From: an uncultured Xylophilus sp.
Lineage (GTDB): Bacteria; Pseudomonadota; Gammaproteobacteria; Burkholderiales; Burkholderiaceae_C
Assembly: GCA_913776965.1 (NCBI GenBank)
Contig: CAJYQL010000069.1
Location: 1-35,644 of the forward strand
DNA length: 35,644 nucleotides
Direction: 5' to 3'
This document shows positions 1-7,639 of the stretch, piece by piece (the first letter of the stretch is position 1; the number at the start of each line of letters is the position of its first letter). A program made the translations under genes and the position numbers. Below the pieces are notes generated by a model. The model was not told the DNA's origin. It did no database searches and saw nothing but the letters and a program-made list of their open reading frames with translations.

Positions 1-1
1 G

Positions 2-1231
2 CGGGCCGACACCACAGCCTTCGCCAACATGGTGGCCGGCGTCGTCGCGGGCGTGCTGGGCGGCAATGCCGAGCAGATCCGGATCGCCGCAGGTGCCGGG
101 GCCAATGCGGCGGCGAACAACTACCTCAGGCACGACGAATGGACGCGCTACGCCAAAGAGCGCAGCGACTGCGGCGCCGACGCTGCATGCCAGAAAACCA
201 TCGACAAGAAATACACCAGCATCAGTCGCGACAACAATGCCGCGCTCGCGCTCTGTGACCGCGACGGAAGCTGCACTGCGCTGATCGCCGGCCTGCACAG
301 CGGCACTGAGGTCCGCGATAGCTTGATCGCCAGCGGAGTCCTTCCAGACAACTTCGCTGCTGCAGCCAACCTTCAGTGGATCGGTCAACAACTGGCTGTT
401 AATCCGACCCAAAGTGCCACCGTAGCAAGAGCGCTGGATAGCGCCTCCTACTGCAATGAAAACCCGGGTCAATGTGCAGCGACCACCGTCAAAGCGGTAG
501 CGGGGCTGCTAGCACCCGTCTTCGCCGGTCCTGCTGCAGAGGCAGCTATTGGTCTGCTTGTGACCACGGGGCGCATGGCGGTTGCCGAAGCGACGCTGTT
601 TCCCCAACTCGGAGGCGCCCCGGGTTATTGCGCGCTCAAGCCCGAAGCATGCATGCTGATCATGGAGACAGCGGCCGGCGTCGTCTCCGGTGCACTGGTG
701 CCCAGCGCCATTCCTCCCGGCATCAAGACAGTCAGCACAATGGCCGAAGCGCTGGCAGACGACGTTGCGCAGGCAACGGCCAAGGGCTACATCAGTGCTA
801 CCAAGGTTGGCGAAGTGGCCTGCACCATCGGCAATCTGTCCGCTGCCGAGCAGACACTGGTCAACCGCATCGCCTCCAAGGGCGACCAGGCGGGCGCGCT
901 GACGGAAGAACTCTTCACGTCAATTGCGCGTCGCACAGGGATGAAAGTACTCTCCGGCGGTAAGTACGGCAGCAATAACGGTTTTGATCTCGTACTACAG
1001 GATGGGGCTGGAAACGTCACCATCGTGTTCAATGCCAAGCAGATGAAGCCCAACGGCGATATCCAGCTTTCGCCAAAAGGATTAGGAAATACTACTCAAC
1101 TGAGTGAGCAATGGGTGGTGAATGTCGCCAAAAAACTAGATGAAAATTCTGAGGCATATCGAGAAGTTGTGAAAAGCTTGGATAATGGAATTTTGAAAAT
1201 GGCCGTGGGGGGTTGTAAACAAAGAAAATAA
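2..1231 (+). CDS. C-terminal part of CdiA/BcpA-type contact-dependent inhibition toxin (5' end outside window)
   Basis: The frame is open from base 2, so this is the 3' end of a larger gene. The visible start resembles the pretoxin region of CDI exoproteins: an Ala/Gly-rich helix ending in NNYL (codons 116-127), where many CdiA proteins carry VENN. Four paired cysteines follow (DCGADAAC, LCDRDGSC, YCNENPGQC, YCALKPEAC), then a hydrophobic Ala/Gly/Val stretch. The last 120 residues look like a PD-(D/E)xK nuclease-type toxin: GFD (Asp at 986-988), then VFNAK (1028-1039), then QLSEQW, which recalls the QMSxxW motif of CDI nuclease tips. The position normally Glu in ExK is Asn here (1031-1033). 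The family is delivered from the cell surface into neighbouring cells; nuclease activity is inferred. The AT-richer 3' end suggests a swapped toxin tip. Confidence 0.75.
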   Translation, partial: RADTTAFANMVAGVVAGVLGGNAEQIRIAAGAGANAAANNYLRHDEWTRYAKERSDCGADAACQKTIDKKYTSISRDNNAALALCDRDGSCTALIAGLHSGTEVRDSLIASGVLPDNFAAAANLQWIGQQLAVNPTQSATVARALDSASYCNENPGQCAATTVKAVAGLLAPVFAGPAAEAAIGLLVTTGRMAVAEATLFPQLGGAPGYCALKPEACMLIMETAAGVVSGALVPSAIPPGIKTVSTMAEALADDVAQATAKGYISATKVGEVACTIGNLSAAEQTLVNRIASKGDQAGALTEELFTSIARRTGMKVLSGGKYGSNNGFDLVLQDGAGNVTIVFNAKQMKPNGDIQLSPKGLGNTTQLSEQWVVNVAKKLDENSEAYREVVKSLDNGILKMAVGGCKQRK

Positions 1232-1277
1232 AACTGCCACGTTAATATCGGTTTTGGTTCCACCGAGGGATTGAGCA

Positions 1278-2162
1278 ATGAAATTTTTAGACCAGCGTGG
1301 GGAATTGTTGCGGCAAGGGCTTCTTCACGTGAAGGGGCATTCCGATGCGCAGCTAGACCGTTCGCCAGAAGAAAGGTCTGAATATCTTATAGCGTACGGT
1401 TTGGGTAGTCGGTCCAATTGTATTCGTTCGCTTCAAAGTGTTCATGAGGCTAGATCTATCTATCGTTGGTTTGGGGAGGCAGATATTCGTGGTTTCAAAG
1501 AAAACTGTTATGTGGTTTCTAAATTAATGTGTATAAACGCAATCGAGCAGGGTGTCGGTTGGGCAGCAGAACACGATTTCTTCTGGTTCTTGCTGAGCGA
1601 TCAGGACGATCTGTTGCGCTGGTTTGGTGCAATAGAGCCCAGCAAAACTTGGCTGAGCAACGCCCTCAATCCGAACGACCACTTGTTCAGGCATTACCAG
1701 ATGAGCTTGGCTGTCAGAGGTGACTGGACTGCCTTGGGCGATCGGGCCGAGCAGCAGCTCGCCAAAGATCCACCAAAACTCAAGAAGTGCATGGTCGATC
1801 AGCGTTTCTATCTGGCCCTGTCCCAAGGCGACAAGGCCGGCATGGTAGACGCTTTGACGGAGTTGACGTCGCCCGCGATGGCCAAAAAGCGCAACGACCA
1901 GTTGGAATTCGGATTCACGCACTTCTTCATCGGCACGCATGCCACGATGTACGCCAAGCTTGCCTGGCGACATGGCCACCAGATCGAGATCGACACGCCG
2001 TACATCCCGCGCGAATGGCTTCCGATACAGCCACTCGACCATTACGAAGACCCATATCCGTTCATGCGGGAATACCGCAACGATGCTTTGCCGCCGCCCC
2101 GCAGCGGGCGGGCCGGAAAAACACAAGTCGAGCCTCCCTCTGTCAGCGCCGCGAGGAAGTAA
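1278..2162 (+). CDS. Probable Imm49-family immunity protein
   Basis: A soluble, mainly helical protein of 294 residues, 46 bp downstream of the toxin and on the same strand, which is the standard place for a CDI immunity gene. The start ATG has a GAGGGA ribosome site about 7 bases upstream. The C-terminal part (a Leu-Ala-Trp-Arg-His-Gly stretch, then EIDTPYIPREWLP, then a Tyr-Glu-Asp-Pro-Tyr stretch) matches what I remember of the Imm49 polymorphic-toxin immunity family. The first third is AT-rich and uses codons unlike the rest of the window, while the second half returns to high GC; this points to recent acquisition or recombination with the toxin tip. Its expected role is to bind and neutralise the upstream toxin. 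Family assignment is from memory; the immunity role follows from position. Confidence 0.65.
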   Translation: MKFLDQRGELLRQGLLHVKGHSDAQLDRSPEERSEYLIAYGLGSRSNCIRSLQSVHEARSIYRWFGEADIRGFKENCYVVSKLMCINAIEQGVGWAAEHDFFWFLLSDQDDLLRWFGAIEPSKTWLSNALNPNDHLFRHYQMSLAVRGDWTALGDRAEQQLAKDPPKLKKCMVDQRFYLALSQGDKAGMVDALTELTSPAMAKKRNDQLEFGFTHFFIGTHATMYAKLAWRHGHQIEIDTPYIPREWLPIQPLDHYEDPYPFMREYRNDALPPPRSGRAGKTQVEPPSVSAARK

Positions 2163-2190
2163 GCCTGCTTGATTAACCCAAGCTAGCAGC

Positions 2191-2250
2191 CACCGCCACC
2201 GCCACCGCCACCGCCACCGCCATCGACATCGACATCGACATCGACATCGA
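2191..2250. repeat. Two abutting hexanucleotide microsatellites
   Basis: About five tandem copies of CCACCG run directly into about five copies of CATCGA, roughly 60 bp in all, starting some 30 bp after the immunity gene stop. The rest of the gap between the immunity gene and the convergent DUF4124 gene (2163-2373) has no coding signal that I trust. Such arrays change length easily by slippage. No function is evident. Confidence 0.9.
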
Positions 2251-2373
2251 AATGGCACCGTTCTGTATTGGAGTAATGTCTCTGCTGTGGCACTGGAGCC
2301 CCCTGTCAATGGGAAACGTGCCGTGCCGACACCCAACGCAACTCTGCGTTAACCGAGGCTGGCACGCAATAGA

Positions 2374-3069
2374 TCAAGGTCCTGTGGGCGGAGGTGCTGC
2401 GTGCGCGCCCCAGGTCACGCGCAACCGCGCCAGCTCCGCATCGAACCGCTGGCCGATCCGCTGCCGCTCCTGCGCCTGCTCCGCAATCGCGCGCTCCTGC
2501 ACGGCCGCGGCGCGGGCGTTGTCTTCCAGTTCCTGCCGTAGCGACGCGGGGACCGGGCGCCCGGGCGGCTGGCGGTAGGTCGCCATCGCAGACTCGATGT
2601 CTTTTTTCTGCTGCTGCAGCTGCGCGAGGCGCTGGCGGGCGAAGGTTTCGGCTTCCTCGGTCCGGCGCAGGGCGGCGGTGCGTTCCGCATCGTGGGCGGC
2701 CTGGTTCGGATACCGGGCCACCAGCAGGCGCTCGCGCCGCAGGTCTTCTTCGGCCTGCGCGCGCTGGGCCGCTTCGCGTTTGCGGCGTTCTTCTTCCGCG
2801 GCCTTTTCCAGGCCGGTGGGCGTGGGTGCGATGGTGCGGCGCAGCGCGCCGCTCGGGCCGAGTTCGCGCTGTTCCTTGTTCAGGCATTCGGGAATCGGCC
2901 GGTCGGAGGTGATGCGCCGACCCTGCGCATCCACGCAGACATAGATGCTGGCCCCGGGCACTGCCGGCTGTGCCGCCGCCGGCAGCGGGGCGGCCGCGGC
3001 GGTCGCCATCAGCAGGCCGGCGAGCACCGGTCGCTGCAGGGCGGCATGTCGCGGGCGGCGGCCGGGCAT
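2374..3069 (-). CDS. DUF4124 domain-containing periplasmic protein
   Basis: A 231-residue protein. Residues 1-35 form a signal peptide: basic start, Leu/Ala-rich core, cleavage probably after AAAQ. A short DUF4124-like domain follows (about residues 41-70: IYVCVDAQGRRITSDRPIPEC, with two Cys that may pair). The remainder, about 90-215, is a long charged Glu/Arg/Ala/Gln coiled coil. The gene starts 17 bp after the pyrE stop and is probably co-transcribed with it. I know of no biochemical role for the family; envelope location is inferred from the signal peptide. The domain call is by resemblance. Confidence 0.75.
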   Translation of the reverse strand: MPGRRPRHAALQRPVLAGLLMATAAAAPLPAAAQPAVPGASIYVCVDAQGRRITSDRPIPECLNKEQRELGPSGALRRTIAPTPTGLEKAAEEERRKREAAQRAQAEEDLRRERLLVARYPNQAAHDAERTAALRRTEEAETFARQRLAQLQQQKKDIESAMATYRQPPGRPVPASLRQELEDNARAAAVQERAIAEQAQERQRIGQRFDAELARLRVTWGAHAAPPPTGP

Positions 3070-3086
3070 GGGAAGACGACGCCTTC

Positions 3087-3785
3087 TCAGCCGTCCACGC
3101 CGTAGCGTTCGCGGTAGGCCAGCACCCTACCGTGGTGGGCCGACGCCTCGGCCGCGCCGGTGCTGCCCAGGTACTGCAGCAGATCGGCCAGCCGCGCGAC
3201 GGTGCACACCTGCAGGCCGAGCCGGTCGCGCATGTACTGCACCGCGCTGTGCTCGACGTCGCGGCCGTTCTCGGTCGCCTTTTCCTGGCGGTCCAGCGCC
3301 AGCGCGATGCCGTGCGGCACGGCGCCAGCGGACTGGATCAGCGCGATCGATTCGCGCGCGGCGGTGCCGGCGGACATCACGTCGTCGACGATCAGCACCC
3401 GGCCTGCCAGCGGCGCGCCGACCAGCGTGCCGCCTTCGCCGTGGTCCTTGGCCTCCTTGCGGTTGTAGGCGAAGGGCACGGTCCGGCCGCGCCGCGCCAG
3501 CTCGACCGAGACCGCCGCCACCAGCGGAATGCCCTTGTAGGCGGGGCCGAACAGCATGTCGAACCCGATGCCGCTGTCGAGCAGCGCGGATGCATAGAAT
3601 TCCGCGAGCCGGCCGAGCTTGGCGCCGTCGTCGAACAGGCCGGCATTGAAGAAATAGGGGCTCAGGCGGCCTGCCTTGGTCTTGAACTCGCCGAAGCGCA
3701 GCACGCCGGCCTCGACACAGAACTGCACGAATTCCTGGGCCAGCGGCGTCGTCGCCGCAGCGTCCCGGCTGCCATCAACCTGCAT
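3087..3785 (-). CDS. pyrE: Orotate phosphoribosyltransferase
   Basis: PyrE joins orotate to PRPP to give orotidine monophosphate, the fifth step of pyrimidine synthesis. The 232-residue product has the usual features: PAYKG at 81-85, the mobile Lys/Asp/His/Gly loop FAYNRKEAKDHGEGG at 106-120, and the PRPP-binding motif VLIVDDVMSAGTA at about 130-142. The start chosen is the ATG at 3785, preceded by AAGGAAG at good spacing; an upstream in-frame Met would add 47 residues that do not look like PyrE. The start codon overlaps that of the divergent exonuclease III gene within one CATG, so its promoter must lie inside that gene. The DUF4124 gene follows 17 bp downstream. Confidence 0.96.
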   Translation of the reverse strand: MQVDGSRDAAATTPLAQEFVQFCVEAGVLRFGEFKTKAGRLSPYFFNAGLFDDGAKLGRLAEFYASALLDSGIGFDMLFGPAYKGIPLVAAVSVELARRGRTVPFAYNRKEAKDHGEGGTLVGAPLAGRVLIVDDVMSAGTAARESIALIQSAGAVPHGIALALDRQEKATENGRDVEHSAVQYMRDRLGLQVCTVARLADLLQYLGSTGAAEASAHHGRVLAYRERYGVDG

Positions 3786-4599
3786 GGGGTCTTCCTTGTT
3801 CAAACTCACCAGCCTCAACCTCAACGGCATCCGCTCGGCCGCGACCAAGGGCGTGGAAGCCTGGATCGCGGCCACTGCGCCGGATTGTATTTGCGTGCAG
3901 GAAATCAAGGCCCAGCAGGCGGACATCGCCGGCCGCTTCGAGCGGGTGGCCGATCTGTACGGTCACTTCCATTTCGCCGAGAAGAAGGGCTACTCGGGCG
4001 TCGGCATCTACACCCGCCACGAGCCGAGCGAGGTGATCGTCGGCTACGGCTCGCCCGAGTTCGACGCCGAAGGCCGCTTCCTGGAACTGCGTTTCGACAC
4101 GCCCGCCCGCAAGCTGTCGATCGTCAGCTGCTACTTCCCCAGCGGCTCGTCGGGCGAAGAGCGGCAGCAGGCCAAGTTCCGCTTTTTAGAGGAATTCCAT
4201 CCGATCCTGATGAAGCTCAAGGCCGAGCGCCAGTTCATCCTGTGCGGCGACATCAACATCGCCCACCAGGAGGCCGACCTGAAGAACTGGAAGGGCAACC
4301 GCAAGAACAGCGGCTTCCTGCCGGAGGAGCGGGCCTGGATGAGCAAGCTCCTGCACCTGACCGAGGACAGCGGCGGGCTGGTGGACGTCTACCGCCGGCT
4401 GCACCCCGACACGACCGACGACTGCTACACCTGGTGGAGCAACCGCGGGCAGGCGTACGCGAAGAACGTCGGCTGGCGGCTGGACTACCACCTGGCGACG
4501 CCGGCGCTCGCCGAGACGGCGCGCACGGCCGCGATCTACAAGGACGTGAAATTCAGCGACCATGCGCCGATCACCGTGGACTACGACTTCGCCCTGTAG
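3784..4599 (+). CDS. xth: Exodeoxyribonuclease III (AP endonuclease family)
   Basis: Acts at abasic sites in base-excision repair and as a 3'-5' exonuclease. With the ATG at 3784 it has 271 residues, and the endonuclease/exonuclease/phosphatase motifs are intact: metal-binding Glu in VQEIKA (E40), GDINIAH (D156, N158), and SDHAPI near the end (D259, H260). The start is uncertain. The ATG at 3784 shares CATG with the pyrE start. A TTG at 3796 would give Met-Phe-Lys-Leu-Thr-Ser-Leu-Asn, which fits family N-termini better and has GGGG upstream. The gene is divergent from pyrE with no intergenic space. Confidence 0.95.
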   Translation: MGSSLFKLTSLNLNGIRSAATKGVEAWIAATAPDCICVQEIKAQQADIAGRFERVADLYGHFHFAEKKGYSGVGIYTRHEPSEVIVGYGSPEFDAEGRFLELRFDTPARKLSIVSCYFPSGSSGEERQQAKFRFLEEFHPILMKLKAERQFILCGDINIAHQEADLKNWKGNRKNSGFLPEERAWMSKLLHLTEDSGGLVDVYRRLHPDTTDDCYTWWSNRGQAYAKNVGWRLDYHLATPALAETARTAAIYKDVKFSDHAPITVDYDFAL

Positions 4600-4635
4600 T
4601 GCCTCCCGGCCGTGTTCCTTTCCCACCCGTTGCCC

Positions 4636-5064
4636 ATGACCGTCGCGATCTACCACAACCCCGCCTGCGGCACCTCCCGCAATGTCCTCGCACTGATCCG
4701 CAACAGCGGCGAGGAGCCTGTCGTCGTCGAGTATTTGAAGACGCCGCCGGACCGCGCCACGCTGCAGTCGCTCGCCGCGGCCACCGGCGGGTCGCTGCGC
4801 GCACTGCTGCGCCGCAAGGGCACGCCCTACGACGCACTGGGCCTGGACGATCCGGCGTGGACCGACGACCGGCTGATCGAGTGCATCGTGCAGCATCCGG
4901 TCCTGCTGGAGCGGCCGATCGTGGTCACGCCGAGGGGCACGCGGCTGTGCCGGCCGTCGGAACTGGTGCTCGATCTCCTGTCGCCGCAGCAGGGCGCGTT
5001 CGCCAAGGAGGACGGCATACCGGTGGTCGGTGCCGACGGCCGCGCCGTGGCGGGTCCGCGCTGA
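4636..5064 (+). CDS. arsC: Glutaredoxin-dependent arsenate reductase, ArsC type
   Basis: Reduces arsenate to arsenite using glutathione and glutaredoxin. The 142-residue protein follows the E. coli plasmid ArsC pattern almost throughout: IYHNPACGTSRN with nucleophilic Cys11 and neighbouring His7, RALLR (central Arg), then LIECIVQHPVLLERPIVVTP and GTRLCRPSE, which supply the other two oxyanion-binding arginines. The start is the ATG at 4636; an upstream in-frame ATG at 4612 adds eight residues without a ribosome site. No arsR, arsB or acr3 gene is adjacent, so this is a stand-alone copy and its contribution to arsenic resistance is not shown by context. Confidence 0.93.
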   Translation: MTVAIYHNPACGTSRNVLALIRNSGEEPVVVEYLKTPPDRATLQSLAAATGGSLRALLRRKGTPYDALGLDDPAWTDDRLIECIVQHPVLLERPIVVTPRGTRLCRPSELVLDLLSPQQGAFAKEDGIPVVGADGRAVAGPR

Positions 5065-5074
5065 CGCTGGCGAC

Positions 5075-5269
5075 TCAGTCGCCGCCGCGGCGGGACTGCG
5101 CCAGATGCGCTTCCACCGCATCCGCCTGGTCGCCGACGGCGCCCACCGCCGACCGCAGTTGCTCGGGCGTGATGCCGAAGCGGTGCGCCCAGTCGCGCAC
5201 CTCGTAGTCCTCGTGCAGGTTGATGCGGCGGCGGTCCTGGCCGCCGGTCTGCTGCTTGTCGTCGGGCAT
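5075..5269 (-). CDS. DUF3606 small protein
   Basis: A 64-residue charged, soluble protein. It has the DUF3606 layout: a polar start, DRRRINLHEDYEVRDWAHRFG, then ITPEQLRSAVGAVG and a helical end. An AGGAGA ribosome site lies about 7 bases before the ATG. It is convergent with arsC, with a 10-bp gap. Function is unknown; members of this family often sit among stress and general-response genes in soil proteobacteria, which fits the hemerythrin and dehydrogenase genes beside it. Confidence 0.85.
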   Translation of the reverse strand: MPDDKQQTGGQDRRRINLHEDYEVRDWAHRFGITPEQLRSAVGAVGDQADAVEAHLAQSRRGGD

Positions 5270-5323
5270 GGGAAGTCTCCTGAAGAAAAAAGCCGGTCGC
5301 CGCGGGCGTGGTGCGGGGGTCCC

Positions 5324-5899
5324 TCAATAGCGCCGCTGCCGCGCGACGCACAGCGCCGCGACCGCCGTGGCGGTGGCCGCCACGGTGGCGACGGTGGACC
5401 ACGACACCGAGCGCGCGATGCTCGACGCCACTTCCAGGCTGCGCGGCACAACGAGTTCCAGCCGCCGCCGTGTCATCGCGAGGCCGAGTTCGCCGAGCCG
5501 GTCCTGCAGCAAGCGTTCGGCCATCGGCAGCAGGATGGTTTCCTCGTCGGCCACGTGGTGCAGCACGTCGCGCATCAGTTCCATGAAGGTGTTGTCGAAG
5601 GCCGGGTCGTCGGCCGAAAGGCTGCGCAGCCGCGCGATCAGTCGGCGCATCTCGTCGTGCTCGGGCACGCTTTTTTGCACCGCTTCGTCGTCGGAGACGG
5701 CGCGCACCGCCGGATAGAAGATCTCTTCCTCCAGCTGCGCATGCACTTCCAGCGCGATGCAGATCTGGTCGGCCAGGCCACGCTTGATGCGCGGGCTGTC
5801 GGTGGTGCGGTACTGGTGGAAGGCCGCGACCACATGGGTGTGGTCGAGCCGGACCATGTTGGTGGCGTAGGGCAGCAGGCGTTGGGTGGCGGGGGTCAT
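5324..5899 (-). CDS. Hemerythrin (HHE) domain protein with C-terminal membrane segment
   Basis: A 191-residue protein. Residues 10-140 look like a hemerythrin-type four-helix bundle with possible di-iron ligands: DHTHVV (H20, H22), VHAQLEEEIFYP (H53, E57), EHDEM (H81), and LHHVADEE (H114/H115, E119). Such proteins bind O2, NO or iron, or protect against oxidants. The C-terminal part (about 165-187) is a hydrophobic Ala/Val/Thr segment ending in Arg-Gln-Arg-Arg-Tyr, which would anchor it in the inner membrane. It lies in a minus-strand run with the hypothetical gene and alcohol dehydrogenase upstream and DUF3606 downstream. The substrate is not predictable from sequence. Confidence 0.88.
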   Translation of the reverse strand: MTPATQRLLPYATNMVRLDHTHVVAAFHQYRTTDSPRIKRGLADQICIALEVHAQLEEEIFYPAVRAVSDDEAVQKSVPEHDEMRRLIARLRSLSADDPAFDNTFMELMRDVLHHVADEETILLPMAERLLQDRLGELGLAMTRRRLELVVPRSLEVASSIARSVSWSTVATVAATATAVAALCVARQRRY

Positions 5900-5939
5900 C
5901 GAGGGCTTTCGTGGGGTCGTCCGGATGTGCGTGCCGCGG

Positions 5940-6467
5940 TCAGCGGCGCCGGCGCGCCGTGCTGCGGCGCCAAGCCAGCACGCCGAGGAACGCCGCGGTG
6001 CCGGCAGTCCAGGCCAGCTTACGCAGCACGCCTTCGCGGTCGTGCTTCCAGGCGCTCTTCAGGCCCATCTCGGCGACCAGGTTGGGCACATGGCCGCGTC
6101 GCAGGTCGTCGAGCACGCCCTCGACCATGTCGGTGCGGTCGGCCAGCAGCAGGATCAGCCAGTGGCGCAGGTCGTTCTCGCTGTAGCGGAAGGCCGCACG
6201 CCGCAGGCCGCCGCTCGCGCCGTGCGGCGGCAGGGTGCTGCCGTAGATCGGCGTGAGGGTGCTGTCGCGCTCGGTCGAGCAGAGCACCTCCACCGTCTGC
6301 GGCTGCTGCGCCGGCTCGGTCCAGCGCACGCCCTCGAGCCGTGCGGGCATGCGTTCCATCGGGACGGCGGGCCGGTCGGCCGGGTCGCGGTCCACGCCCC
6401 AGCCGGGGATGTGGGCGTGGCGCGGGGCCACGGGGGTGTCGGTGTCTTTGCGTGCGTCGTCTGCCAT
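5940..6467 (-). CDS. Hypothetical protein with C-terminal hydrophobic segment
   Basis: A 175-residue protein from the ATG at 6467, which has GGAGG about 6 bases upstream. An upstream in-frame ATG at 6488 overlaps the dehydrogenase stop and lacks a comparable site. The N-terminal third is polar and Pro-rich (HAHIPGWGVDRDPADRPAVP, then MERMPARL). The centre has short hydrophobic helices (DLRHWLILLLADRTDMVEG), and the C-terminus has a probable membrane segment (LAWTAGTAAFLGVLAW) followed by Arg-rich residues. I recognise the N-terminal motif as recurring in Burkholderiales proteins of unknown function. It is 17 bp downstream of the alcohol dehydrogenase gene and probably co-transcribed with it. 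Confidence 0.75.
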   Translation of the reverse strand: MADDARKDTDTPVAPRHAHIPGWGVDRDPADRPAVPMERMPARLEGVRWTEPAQQPQTVEVLCSTERDSTLTPIYGSTLPPHGASGGLRRAAFRYSENDLRHWLILLLADRTDMVEGVLDDLRRGHVPNLVAEMGLKSAWKHDREGVLRKLAWTAGTAAFLGVLAWRRSTARRRR

Positions 6468-6484
6468 GGGAGCCTCCGTCGGGT

Positions 6485-7639
6485 TCATGCGCGTGCCGAG
6501 GGCGGCAGCAGCACGACCTTGATGCAGTCGTCGAGCTTGCTGGAGAACAGGTGGTAGCCCTCGGCCACCTCCTCGAGCGGCAGCCGGTGGGTGATGATGT
6601 CGCGCGGCCGGATGCGGCCGGCCAGCACATGCTCGATCAGCCGCGGCAGGTGGCGCTTAACCGACGCCTGGTTCATCCGCAGCGTGAGGCCCTTGTTGAC
6701 CGCATTGCCGATCGGCAGCGCGTTGAAGGTCGGCCCGTACACGCCCACGATCGACACATGGCCGCCCTTGCGCACCGAATTGATCGCCCAATGCAGCACG
6801 GTCGCCGCGCCGCCCTGCAGCTTGAGCTTCACGCCGGTCAGGGTCTGCGCGAAGTTGCCGGCGGCCTCGGCGCCGACGCAGTCGATGCACACGTCGGCGC
6901 CCAGGCCGTCGGTCATCTTCTTGATGTGGATCGCCATGTCGTCGACCGACTTGAAGTCGACCGTCTCGCAGTGCGCGAAGGTGCGGGCGAAGGCCAGCCG
7001 GTATTCGACGTGGTCCACGACGATCACCCGGCCCGCGCCCATGAACCACGCCGACCGCGCGGCGAACAGCCCGACCGGGCCGGCACCGAAAACGACGACG
7101 GTGTCGCCCTCCTGGATGCTGCCCATCTCGGCCGCCTGGTAGCCGGTGGGAAACACGTCGGTCAGCAGCACTGCGTCGTCCTCGTCGAGTTCGGGCGGCA
7201 GCACCGTCGGGCCGATGTCGGCCATCGGCACCCGCACGTACTCGGCCTGGCCGCCGGCATAGCCGCCGGTGGTGTGCGAATAGCCGAAGATGCCGCCGAC
7301 CGCGGTGGCCTCGGGGTTCACGTTGTGGCAGTTGCTGAACAGCTCGCGGCGGCAGAAGAAGCAGCTGCCGCAGAAGATGTTGAACGGCACCAGCACCCGG
7401 TCGCCGACCTTGAGCCGCTGCACGTCGGGGCCGACCTGCTCCACCACGCCGGTGAACTCGTGGCCGAAGGTGGTGCCGACCCGGGTGTCGGGCACCAGGC
7501 CGTGGTACAGGTGCAGGTCGGAGCCGCAGATGCAGCTGCGGGTGACGCGCACGATCGCGTCCTGCGGATGCTCGATCTCGGGCTCCGCCCGTTCGTCGAC
7601 GCGTACCCGGTAGGGTCCGCGGTAGTTCATGGCCAGCAT
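6485..7639 (-). CDS. Zinc-dependent alcohol dehydrogenase family protein
   Basis: A medium-chain dehydrogenase of about 384 residues. Catalytic-zinc motifs are CICGSDLHLYH and GHEFTG near residues 35-70, followed by the structural-zinc Cys cluster CGSCFFCRRELFSNC. The Rossmann nucleotide site is VVVFGAGPVGLFAA with VIVVDH beyond it. The overall layout, with long inserts after the structural zinc, resembles the glutathione-independent formaldehyde dehydrogenase/threonine dehydrogenase-like branch; the substrate cannot be stated. The start is the ATG at 7639; a second ATG at 7630 is equally possible. It heads a minus-strand group of four small stress-type genes. The 202-bp gap to the divergent hydrolase probably holds both promoters; I see no clear boxes. 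Confidence 0.92.
   Translation of the reverse strand: MLAMNYRGPYRVRVDERAEPEIEHPQDAIVRVTRSCICGSDLHLYHGLVPDTRVGTTFGHEFTGVVEQVGPDVQRLKVGDRVLVPFNIFCGSCFFCRRELFSNCHNVNPEATAVGGIFGYSHTTGGYAGGQAEYVRVPMADIGPTVLPPELDEDDAVLLTDVFPTGYQAAEMGSIQEGDTVVVFGAGPVGLFAARSAWFMGAGRVIVVDHVEYRLAFARTFAHCETVDFKSVDDMAIHIKKMTDGLGADVCIDCVGAEAAGNFAQTLTGVKLKLQGGAATVLHWAINSVRKGGHVSIVGVYGPTFNALPIGNAVNKGLTLRMNQASVKRHLPRLIEHVLAGRIRPRDIITHRLPLEEVAEGYHLFSSKLDDCIKVVLLPPSARA

Noticed and set aside
2191-2250. CRISPR-like array
   Set aside because: Units are six bases with no spacers; simple tandem repeats.
1524-2336. Minus-strand frame opposite the immunity gene with Arg-Cys and Arg-Trp repeats
   Set aside because: The dipeptide repeats are just the hexanucleotide microsatellites translated; no ribosome site.
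2970-5207. Long plus-strand reading frame of 745 codons across pyrE, exonuclease III and arsC
   Set aside because: It runs antisense to or out of frame with three clearly recognised genes, and its Arg/Ala/Gly-rich product is what GC-rich shadow frames look like.
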